6,394 nt of DNA from an uncultured Anaerocolumna sp. (lineage in GTDB: Bacteria; Bacillota; Clostridia; Lachnospirales; Lachnospiraceae). The notes under the pieces were generated by a model. It saw only the letters and a program-made list of their open reading frames with translations. It did not search any database and was not told the origin of the DNA. The first letter of the stretch is position 1. The number at the start of each line of letters is the position of its first letter. Below are positions 1 through 5,029 of the stretch, piece after piece. Made by a program: the position numbers and the translations under genes. The DNA lies in NCBI GenBank assembly GCA_937901695.1, contig CALDJN010000223.1, positions 1 through 6,394 on the forward strand, in the 5' to 3' direction.

Positions 1-65
1 CTGCATAACCTATATTAGGCAAAGCGTCCTTACTTAATAAGCTAACTTTTTATTTAGAAGTATAT

Positions 66-698
66 CTAACTTTCAGCCAATATAGCTTTTATTCGATGAA
101 TCAGCATATCCATAGCAACGTCGTTCTTCCCGCCTCTAGGGATAATAATATCTGCATATTTCTTATATGGTTCAACAAATAATTCATGCATTGGTTTTAC
201 TGTATTGATATATTGAGTTATAACGGATTCTAAGCTTCTTCCCCGTTCATTTACATCTCTTACAATTCTGCGAATTACCCGCTCATCAGCATCTGTATCT
301 ACAAATACTTTAATATCCATTGTGGAACGGAGATTAGCGTTTTCAAAAATTAAAAACCCTTCTACTATAATAACTTTAGCAGGATTTACCCTGACTGTAT
401 CAGCAAGTCTGGTATGCTCTTTGTAAGAATAAACTGGTCTGTCAATTGCAAAACCTTGCTTTAAGGCTTTAATGTCATTTATCATTCTCTCCGTATCAAA
501 TGCATTTGGGTGATCATAATTTAGTTTTGTTCTTTCTTCAAAAGACAATTCATCATGAGGAAGATAATAAAAATCATGGCTTAATAACTCCACACTGTCT
601 TTGAATGCTTCTTTTATTCGATTAGCAACTGTTGTCTTTCCAGAAGCAGAACCTCCTGAAACCCCTATTACAACAACATCTTTCATACGATTTACCAT
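66..698 (-). CDS. udk: Uridine kinase (uridine/cytidine monophosphokinase)
   Basis: Cytosolic pyrimidine-salvage enzyme that phosphorylates uridine (and usually cytidine) to the monophosphate using ATP or GTP (EC 2.7.1.48). At 210 aa it matches the usual bacterial Udk length. Visible in order: P-loop GVSGGSASGKTT (residues 12-23); SHDFYY with the likely catalytic Asp42; NYDHPNAFD (60-68), the nucleoside-binding block; YSYKEHTR (90-97); Walker-B-like strand VIIVEGFLIF (109-118); lid motif RRIVRDVNERGR (143-154); and the C-terminal VKPMH...FVEPYKKYADIIIPRGG block (167-190), all characteristic of uridine kinase rather than phosphoribulokinase or pantothenate kinase. The start at 698 is bounded by an in-frame TGA 9 nt upstream; the only other plausible start is Met5 at 686. 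Neither start has a Shine-Dalgarno sequence, which is odd beside its neighbours. It is divergent from the ABC operon. No terminator is visible in the 65 nt after the stop, so transcription may continue out of the window. Confidence 0.97.
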   Translation of the reverse strand: MVNRMKDVVVIGVSGGSASGKTTVANRIKEAFKDSVELLSHDFYYLPHDELSFEERTKLNYDHPNAFDTERMINDIKALKQGFAIDRPVYSYKEHTRLADTVRVNPAKVIIVEGFLIFENANLRSTMDIKVFVDTDADERVIRRIVRDVNERGRSLESVITQYINTVKPMHELFVEPYKKYADIIIPRGGKNDVAMDMLIHRIKAILAES

Positions 699-700
699 TG

Positions 701-718
701 CATATCACAAGTGATATG
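701..718 (-). promoter_or_regulatory. Palindrome directly upstream of the udk start codon
   Basis: CATATCAC-AA-GTGATATG is a perfect 8-bp inverted repeat whose edge lies 2 nt before the udk ATG, exactly where a ribosome binding site is expected. As RNA it would be a hairpin with a loop too tight to form fully (the central pairs would open); as DNA it could be an operator. The position suggests control of udk initiation, but no function can be assigned from sequence. Confidence 0.45.
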
Positions 719-738
719 TGATACTGCCACAAATAACC

Positions 739-791
739 AGTGTGAAAGATACAACCGTGGCATCCTTTCATTCTAATTTTTCTTTCACACT
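739..791 (-). promoter_or_regulatory. Inverted repeat in the udk leader (11-bp perfect arms)
   Basis: AGTGTGAAAGA at 739-749 is perfectly complementary to TCTTTCACACT at 781-791, with a 31-nt spacer. In the udk transcript this would form an 11-bp stem with a large loop. A second TGAAAG in the loop (CTTTCA on the plus strand at 765-770) could compete for the same 3' arm, so two alternative pairings exist. The role is unknown: it could be an RNA regulatory element or a pair of protein-binding half-sites. No match to a PyrR-binding loop was recognised. Confidence 0.45.
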
Positions 792-832
792 TCCAACGAC
801 ATAAATCACTTTCGATTCCTCTTTTACTCTAT

Positions 833-861
833 ATTCTACCATATAAAGCGAATAAGATAAA
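833..861 (-). promoter_or_regulatory. Putative sigma-A promoter of udk
   Basis: Read on the minus strand, a -35-like TTTATC (861-856, a weak match) is followed by a 17-bp spacer and a -10 TAGAAT (838-833) preceded by TGG, giving an extended -10. Transcription would start near 826 and leave a leader of about 125-130 nt before the udk start codon. The assignment rests on consensus match and position only; the -35 is poor. Confidence 0.45.
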
Positions 862-887
862 CCAAATTTTAATTTTTTTGAAGGTAC

Positions 888-916
888 TTTTCAGTATAGA
901 TAAATAATGGTATAAT
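888..916 (+). promoter_or_regulatory. Sigma-A promoter of the ABC exporter operon
   Basis: The -35 TTTTCA (888-893, 4 of 6 consensus bases), a 17-bp spacer and a perfect -10 TATAAT (911-916) preceded by TGG form an extended -10 promoter. The expected transcription start is near 923, which places a leader of about 200 nt before the ATG at 1126. It lies back to back with the udk promoter, about 26 bp away. Confidence 0.7.
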
Positions 917-1026
917 TGTTTCTGCTTAGGGTAAATATAGAAATATCTATGTGAATACATAATTTTACCCAAAATAAATATATATCTTCCTAATCGATAA
1001 TAGGGTAGGAAATGGAAAGAAGTTAG

Positions 1027-1052
1027 TTTGAAAAAAGTAAACTTTTTTCAAA
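1027..1052 (+). repeat. AT-rich 12-bp perfect hairpin in the ABC leader
   Basis: TTTGAAAAAAGT (1027-1038) and ACTTTTTTCAAA (1041-1052) are perfect inverted arms separated by AA. The 3' arm contains a run of six T, but the stem is nearly all A-T and no T-run follows it, so it is not a convincing intrinsic terminator. It may be a structural part of the leader or a protein-binding palindrome. Confidence 0.55.
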
Positions 1053-1091
1053 TGGCGATTTGTGACTAGTGCACAAATTGCTATCGCTATT
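1051..1091 (+). repeat. Imperfect hairpin in the ABC leader
   Basis: Outer arms AATGGCGA (1051-1058) and TCGCTATT (1084-1091) pair over 8 bp with one G-U. Inner arms TTTGTG (1059-1064) and CACAAA (1072-1077) add 6 bp, leaving a 7-nt loop (ACTAGTG) and a 6-nt bulge, TTGCTA, on the 3' side. It overlaps the preceding palindrome by 2 nt, so the two stems are nearly contiguous. Function is unknown; it could be a short intergenic repeat as well as a leader element. Confidence 0.5.
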
Positions 1092-1096
1092 AAAAA

Positions 1097-1110
1097 GGCG
1101 CTAAAGCGCC
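1097..1110 (+). promoter_or_regulatory. GC hairpin adjoining the ribosome binding site of the ABC ATPase gene
   Basis: GGCGC (1097-1101) and GCGCC (1106-1110) form a 5-bp all-GC stem with a TAAA loop, in otherwise AT-rich DNA. It ends 4 nt before the Shine-Dalgarno GTGAGG (1115-1120), which lies 5 nt from the ATG. No T-run follows, so it is not a terminator. Its place suggests an influence on ribosome access or on mRNA 5' stability (inference). Confidence 0.5.
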
Positions 1111-1125
1111 AGAAGTGAGGTTAAT

Positions 1126-2067
1126 ATGTCATTAAGTGTTAATAACTTATCAAAAAGTTACGGAGACAAAGTTGTTTTAGAAAACTTAAGTTTTGAGATT
1201 AAAGAGCCAGGTGTATATGCTCTTCTTGGAACAAACGGTGCCGGTAAAACAACAACACTTCGGATTATTCTAGGCATGCTTGCCAAAAACAACGGTGAAG
1301 TTTTATGGAAGGGGAAAACGCTAGATCCTGTAAGTACCAATGTAGGCTACCTGGCTGAGGAAAGAGGTTTGTATCCAAAATATTCTTTACTGGACCAGCT
1401 TTTGTACTTTGCAAAACTTCGTAATGTACCAAAGCAGACCGCTATGGACCGAATAAAATACTGGTCTGATCGATTAGCAGTTAATGAATATGTATTTCCG
1501 CCTAAGGTAAAGGGAAGAAAAGTTTCAAAATCCAATCGTGCGGACCAATTATCAAAGGGTAATCAACAAAAAATACAGTTAATGGCAGCTTTATTATCCG
1601 ATCCGGAACTGCTAATACTTGATGAGCCCCTAAGTGGTCTTGACCCTGTGAATACAGATTTATTTAAGTCTATCATTCGGGAAGAAATCAGCAAAAACAA
1701 ATTCTTAATAATGTCCAGCCATCAGATGCCGACTATTGAAGAATTTTGTTCAGATATCACTATCCTAAATCGTGGTAAAGCAGTACTTCAAGGCAATTTA
1801 AATGAAATTAAGAAAAGTTATGGACGGGTTAATTTATTTGTAAAAAGTGATGTAGACATTGCACCTTATATTTCTTCTTTTGGTCTTACCATAGCAGGTA
1901 AAACACCGAGTGAATACCATCTAAAAGTAAAAGATGAGAATCAGGCAATGGAATTTCTCACAAAGTTAATTGGTGACCAGATTCCTATCGTAAAATTTGA
2001 ACTACGTGAACCTTCATTACATGAAATATTTATTGAAAAGGTAGGGGACGCACATGAAGAAAGGTAA
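1126..2067 (+). CDS. ABC transporter ATP-binding protein, NatA-like (ABC-2 exporter)
   Basis: Cytoplasmic ATPase subunit that would power the two ABC-2 permeases encoded just downstream. Visible motifs: Walker A GTNGAGKTT (35-43, Thr36 where Pro is common); the NatA-type Q-loop region GYLAEERGLYP (74-84), with Glu where most ABC proteins have Gln, usual for this subfamily; signature LSKGNQQK (142-149); Walker B LLILDEP (162-168, Glu167 catalytic); D-loop SGLDP (170-174); H-loop His199 in SSHQM. Residues from about 220 to the end form the C-terminal extension (DUF4162-like) common in NatA/YhaQ proteins; 313 aa fits that family. A basic stretch of roughly a dozen residues (about 124-138, PPKVKGRKVSKSN) sits before the signature and looks like an insertion. 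The start is supported by GTGAGG 5 nt upstream. The gene overlaps the next by 14 nt. The substrate (Na+, peptide, antibiotic or lipid) cannot be told from the sequence. Confidence 0.93.
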   Translation: MSLSVNNLSKSYGDKVVLENLSFEIKEPGVYALLGTNGAGKTTTLRIILGMLAKNNGEVLWKGKTLDPVSTNVGYLAEERGLYPKYSLLDQLLYFAKLRNVPKQTAMDRIKYWSDRLAVNEYVFPPKVKGRKVSKSNRADQLSKGNQQKIQLMAALLSDPELLILDEPLSGLDPVNTDLFKSIIREEISKNKFLIMSSHQMPTIEEFCSDITILNRGKAVLQGNLNEIKKSYGRVNLFVKSDVDIAPYISSFGLTIAGKTPSEYHLKVKDENQAMEFLTKLIGDQIPIVKFELREPSLHEIFIEKVGDAHEER

Positions 2068-3373
2068 TTTAGCAGGATGGAAGGATGTATTTTCTTTTAC
2101 ACTGGTACAGACCATGAAAAGCAAAGCATTTCTCATCTCCTATATCATACTGATTACTCTATCTTTGATATCTATGCCTTTGGTAAATAAATTATTTTCA
2201 AATGGCAATGAAGATGTAAATGCACCAAGCCCTATAAAGAAAGTATACGTTTATAATAATACTTCTCTTCAGAATATTGATTATTCAAAGCTTCTGACAG
2301 AGGAAAATATGAGCCATATTGTGTTTGAAACTGCAGAGGAAAAATATGATGCTTTATCAAAAAAGGTTGATGAAGAAGAAAGAGATTCTGTAATTTTAAC
2401 AATTACAGAAAATGAAAGTACCTTCTCATTAAATTTTCTAAAAGCCAGAAAAGGTCCTGTCAAGGAATCTCATATACAAGCTTTAGGAGATGCGTTAGCA
2501 AAGCAATTCCAGGTTTTACGTATTAATACTTTAGGAATTACGGATGAACAAAATGCTATGCTTAATGCAAAAATTGCTACCAGTGTATCCGCTGCAGATG
2601 TTAATGGAGAGGTTATCCTAAAAGAAGATACTTCCATATCTATGGCTGAATATTGGTTTATATATGGTATTTTATTTTTTGTTCTAATGGCAAATATGCT
2701 ATCCAGCACCCAGATTGCTACTTCCATTATAACGGAAAAATCAACTCGTGTTGTGGAATATTTATTAATAACAGTAAAGCCTTTAGCACTGATGGTTGGC
2801 AAAGTAATCGCTATGTTATTTGCTACCTTACTTCAAATGGTTTCTATGGTCATTGCACTATTTGTATCCAATCAGGTTATTTCTGGTAAAGGCAGTGGAG
2901 GTCTGGAGCAGTTTTTACCAAAGGATATATTCCAAAATTTAAATATCATTAATATAATATTTTGTTTTATATTAATAATGCTTGGAATGATTTTCTATGC
3001 AACTTTAGCAGGTCTTGCAGGTGCTACTGTAAGCAGAATGGAAGAATTAAATGAAGGGCTGACTTTATTTACATTTACAAACTTAATTGGCTTATATATT
3101 GGATTAGGTGCATCCAGTACTTTAGTAGGAGCAGGAATCAATCCATTTGTTACTTTTGCTTTCTTATTCCCTTTATCCTCTCCGTTTATATTACCTGGAG
3201 CAATTCTCATTGGAAAAGCCACTTTGCCATTAGCATGTATTGCTATTGTCCTTGAGCTGATATTTATCATTTTGCTGTTCCGCTTTGTTGCTAAAGTTTA
3301 TGAAACACTTATACTTCATAATGGTAATAAAATTAAGGTGAAAGAATTAATTCATCTTTCAAAGACAGTCTAG
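2054..3373 (+). CDS. ABC-2 type permease, NatB-like (first of two)
   Basis: Membrane subunit of the exporter. At 439 aa it shows the NatB/ABC2_membrane_3 plan: a cytoplasmic N-terminus, TM1 at about 26-44, a large extracytoplasmic domain (about 49-195), then a cluster of membrane helices (about 200-220, 251-272, 299-325, 336-360, 365-386 and 391-412). Family motifs include EKSTRVVEYLL (228-238) and KPLALMVGKVIA (242-253) at the likely ATPase coupling region, FYATLAGLAGATVSR (314-328) and FPLSSPFILPG (372-382). The ATG lies inside the ATPase gene (14-nt overlap) with GTAGGGG 6 nt upstream, which implies translational coupling. It is clearly related to the following permease: shared N-terminal VFSFT, a K-V-x-V-x-N/D-N strand after TM1, and a similar C-terminal LILxNGxK. 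The two probably form a heterodimer with an ATPase dimer. Helix limits are estimates by eye. Confidence 0.9.
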   Translation: MKKGNLAGWKDVFSFTLVQTMKSKAFLISYIILITLSLISMPLVNKLFSNGNEDVNAPSPIKKVYVYNNTSLQNIDYSKLLTEENMSHIVFETAEEKYDALSKKVDEEERDSVILTITENESTFSLNFLKARKGPVKESHIQALGDALAKQFQVLRINTLGITDEQNAMLNAKIATSVSAADVNGEVILKEDTSISMAEYWFIYGILFFVLMANMLSSTQIATSIITEKSTRVVEYLLITVKPLALMVGKVIAMLFATLLQMVSMVIALFVSNQVISGKGSGGLEQFLPKDIFQNLNIINIIFCFILIMLGMIFYATLAGLAGATVSRMEELNEGLTLFTFTNLIGLYIGLGASSTLVGAGINPFVTFAFLFPLSSPFILPGAILIGKATLPLACIAIVLELIFIILLFRFVAKVYETLILHNGNKIKVKELIHLSKTV

Positions 3374-3385
3374 GGAGGTGGGCAA

Positions 3386-4723
3386 ATGAAAAATAAATTT
3401 AGAGGATGGAATACTGTATTTAGCTTTACCTTTCGTCAGGCAACAAAAGGACTAGGCTTTAAAGTTGTTACTGTATTGGTTACACTTATCATATTGGCTG
3501 CCGCAATTTTAATCAATGTGTTTGCAGCAAAACCAGAAGGAAAAAATATACCGGAAATTTCACCAATTGAAAAAGTATGTGTCTTAGATAATAGTGGATT
3601 ACAGCCAACCAATTATAAAGATATGAATCCGAATTTCTCTCAGGAACAATTTGCACATATTGAATTTGAGACAATAACCGATCAAACCAGAGAAGAAGTT
3701 ATAAAGACAGCTGCAGCTGACTCTCCAAAGACCATTGCAGCTATCATAACTACTAAGGATTCCGGGTATAACATTGAGATTGTCGTTCCAGCCGGCTCTG
3801 ATATTTCGAAAAGTCAGGCAAATGTACTGGTTGAGCCAATGACTACAGCATTCGAAACAAACAAATTATTACAGTCTGGTTTAACTGAAGAACAATTAAC
3901 TGCTGCTTTAAAACCAGTTATAACCTCCTATGCTAATATTGGTGAAGATATAAATGGAATTGCTTTTGCCATTAAGATGATTGCACCTATGGTATTTGGC
4001 TTAATGTTATATATGATGCTTATTTTGTATGGTCAGACAATTAGCAAATCTGTTTCTACAGAAAAGACATCAAAGCTCATGGAAACTTTATTAACTTCTG
4101 TTCACCCATACGCTTTAATTACAGGTAAGGTATTGGCAGTTTCCACAATGGCTATTCTACAGTTTGTTACCTGGCTTATTGCAATCTTTGGTGGATTATA
4201 TCTGGGTAATGCTGTTGCCCATTCCATTTATCCGGAATACCAAAGTACGGTTATTACGGTTTTAAATTTCTTAAAAGATAATATAGGGGAAACTGCCTTT
4301 ACTCTTCCAGCTATAATTTTAACAATTATTGCATTCTGTATTGGCTTTTTATTCTATTGTGTAATCGCTGGACTAGCAGGGTGTATGGTATCCAAACCAG
4401 AAGATGTAGCATCCACTCAGGGAATCTTCCAATTCCCAGTTCTCATAAGCTGGCTGGTCACTTATCTTGCACCTGTAATCGGTAATGAAACGGTGCAAAT
4501 CGTAACAAGATATATTCCATTTACGGCACCATTTTGCATACCGGTGGATATCTTGACCGGAACTATTGGGTTAGTAGAAGGTTTGATTACAACCCTACTA
4601 TTATTAGCTTTTACTTTAATTGTCATTATGCTATCTGGAAGAATCTACAAAGGTCTTATATTATACAATGGGCAAAAAGTTAGTTTAAAGATGATTGGAA
4701 ATGTTATAAAAGCTAATAAGTAA
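3386..4723 (+). CDS. ABC-2 type permease, NatB-like (second of two)
   Basis: Second membrane subunit, 445 aa, with the same architecture as its upstream neighbour: TM1 at about 26-46, an extracytoplasmic domain (about 49-195), then a C-terminal helix bundle from about 198. Matching motifs are EKTSKLMETLL (226-236), HPYALITGKVLA (240-251), FYCVIAGLAGCMVSKPED (323-340), YIPFTAPFCIP (376-386) and RIYKGLILYNGQK (419-431). The extracytoplasmic domains of the two proteins differ much more than the membrane motifs, so the duplication is old and the copies are probably not interchangeable. A strong Shine-Dalgarno GGGAGGTG begins within the preceding stop codon; the gap between the genes is 12 nt. It is the last gene of the operon, followed by palindromes and a terminator-like repeat. 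Confidence 0.9.
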   Translation: MKNKFRGWNTVFSFTFRQATKGLGFKVVTVLVTLIILAAAILINVFAAKPEGKNIPEISPIEKVCVLDNSGLQPTNYKDMNPNFSQEQFAHIEFETITDQTREEVIKTAAADSPKTIAAIITTKDSGYNIEIVVPAGSDISKSQANVLVEPMTTAFETNKLLQSGLTEEQLTAALKPVITSYANIGEDINGIAFAIKMIAPMVFGLMLYMMLILYGQTISKSVSTEKTSKLMETLLTSVHPYALITGKVLAVSTMAILQFVTWLIAIFGGLYLGNAVAHSIYPEYQSTVITVLNFLKDNIGETAFTLPAIILTIIAFCIGFLFYCVIAGLAGCMVSKPEDVASTQGIFQFPVLISWLVTYLAPVIGNETVQIVTRYIPFTAPFCIPVDILTGTIGLVEGLITTLLLLAFTLIVIMLSGRIYKGLILYNGQKVSLKMIGNVIKANK

Positions 4724-4727
4724 TTTG

Positions 4728-4770
4728 TAATGTAATTTATAATGTAATTATTGATAATTATCAATAATTA
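4728..4770. repeat. AT-rich direct repeat and 26-bp palindrome after the ABC operon
   Basis: TAATGTAATT occurs twice (4728-4737 and 4740-4749), running into a perfect 26-bp palindrome at 4745-4770 (arms TAATTATTGATA and TATCAATAATTA around AT). The palindrome is entirely A-T apart from one G-C pair per arm, so it would be a weak hairpin. It could be a protein site (the core TTGATAATTATCAA has Fur-box flavour) or simple AT-rich sequence. No promoter lies next to it. Confidence 0.5.
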
Positions 4771-4779
4771 TTATCAGGA

Positions 4780-4894
4780 AAGAGGCTGCTACAAAACTGT
4801 CATTCTGAGAGCTTTAGCTCGAAGAATCTCGCTTTGAATGGGATTCTTCGAGCAAATTCAGCAAACTGAATTTGCTCTCAGAATGACAGTTTTT
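4780..4894 (+). repeat. Cloverleaf-like intergenic repeat, copy 1
   Basis: A compact element with three perfect stems: an outer 19-bp stem (4793-4811 with 4875-4893), an inner 12-bp stem GCTCGAAGAATC / GATTCTTCGAGC (4817-4828 with 4842-4853), and a 10-bp stem GCAAATTCAG / CTGAATTTGC (4852-4861 with 4866-4875, loop CAAA). Adjacent stems share end bases, so they fold as a three-way branched structure. It is preceded by AAGAGGCTGC (4780-4789). The same blocks recur in order near the right end of the window (see 6261-6394), so this is a dispersed repeat. The GTCATTCTGAG...GAAGAATC wording resembles short palindromic repeats found between genes in many bacterial genomes (from general knowledge, not checked). 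Confidence 0.8.
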
Positions 4895-4898
4895 CTAT
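4793..4898 (+). terminator. Probable terminator of the ABC operon
   Basis: The outer 19-bp stem of the repeat ends in TTTTT (4890-4894) followed by CTATTTT, giving a strong hairpin plus U-rich tail about 70 nt after the last permease stop. The 5' arm begins with AAAA, so on the minus strand it also ends in a short T-run and may work in both directions. The branched interior and large size are unlike a standard intrinsic terminator, but no better candidate exists before the next promoter at 4945. Confidence 0.6.
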
Positions 4899-4944
4899 TT
4901 TAACCTATTTCAAACAAATATTTATAATTTTTTTAAATATCCTC

Positions 4945-4973
4945 TTGTATTCAATACTTTAAAATGGTATACT
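4945..4973 (+). promoter_or_regulatory. Sigma-A promoter of the solute-binding protein gene
   Basis: The -35 TTGTAT (4945-4950), a 17-bp spacer and -10 TATACT (4968-4973) preceded by TGG form an extended -10 promoter, with a transcription start expected near 4980. The ATGGTAT context is the same as at the ABC operon promoter (908-914). Confidence 0.65.
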
Positions 4974-4993
4974 ACTAAATTATAAAAACATAT

Positions 4994-5010
4994 GTCTTTC
5001 TCATAAAGAC
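4994..5010 (+). promoter_or_regulatory. Small hairpin in the leader of the solute-binding protein gene
   Basis: GTCTTT (4994-4999) and AAAGAC (5005-5010) form a perfect 6-bp stem with a CTCAT loop, close to the expected 5' end of the transcript and 4 nt before the AGGAGGAGG ribosome site. It may protect the 5' end of a highly expressed mRNA or be an operator; no regulator is evident. Confidence 0.4.
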
Positions 5011-5029
5011 AAGCAGGAGGAGGTATTTT

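Larger units (their letters stand above)
917..1125 (+). promoter_or_regulatory. Long structured 5' leader of the ABC operon
   Basis: About 200 nt of leader with no gene but dense inverted repeats. GGGTAAA (929-935) pairs with TTTACCC (964-970), enclosing small AT hairpins. The same TACCC (966-970) can instead pair with a second GGGTA at 1003-1007, and that second copy also sits in a third possible stem, TTCCTA (987-992) with TAGGAA (1006-1011). These pairings exclude one another, which is the logic of an attenuator or riboswitch. Three further hairpins follow up to the ribosome site (separate entries). No known riboswitch class was recognised, and no GC-rich hairpin followed by a U-run is present, so any control would more likely be translational or use a non-canonical stop. 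Confidence 0.45.

Noticed and set aside
1..65. Terminator after udk
   Set aside because: The 65 nt after the stop hold only very short inverted repeats (such as CCTA/TAGG at 10-20) without a T-run on the minus strand.
42..73. Direct repeat CTAACTTT (42-49 and 66-73) near the udk stop codon
   Set aside because: Eight bases repeated once in AT-rich DNA is within chance expectation, and there is no inverted repeat or mobile element around it.
1027..1052. Intrinsic terminator in the ABC leader
   Set aside because: The hairpin is almost entirely A-T, its T-run is inside the stem and no U-rich tail follows, so it lacks the usual features of a terminator.
2470..2802. A 110-codon open frame on the minus strand inside the first permease gene
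   Set aside because: It lies wholly inside a well-supported membrane protein gene, has no recognisable domain or ribosome site, and its composition is what the complement of a permease gene gives.
2995..3270. A 91-codon open frame on the minus strand inside the first permease gene
   Set aside because: It is a shadow of the coding strand over the transmembrane region, with no ribosome site and no family resemblance.
4750..4775. Fur box for the binding-protein gene
   Set aside because: The core TTGATAATTATCAA only partly fits a 19-bp Fur site, and the promoter it would control lies about 170 bp away beyond a terminator-like repeat.
4780..4894. tRNA or other structured RNA gene suggested by the cloverleaf-like fold
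   Set aside because: There are only two inner stems, no T-loop or anticodon features are present, and a related decayed copy exists at 6261-6364, so a dispersed repeat fits better.
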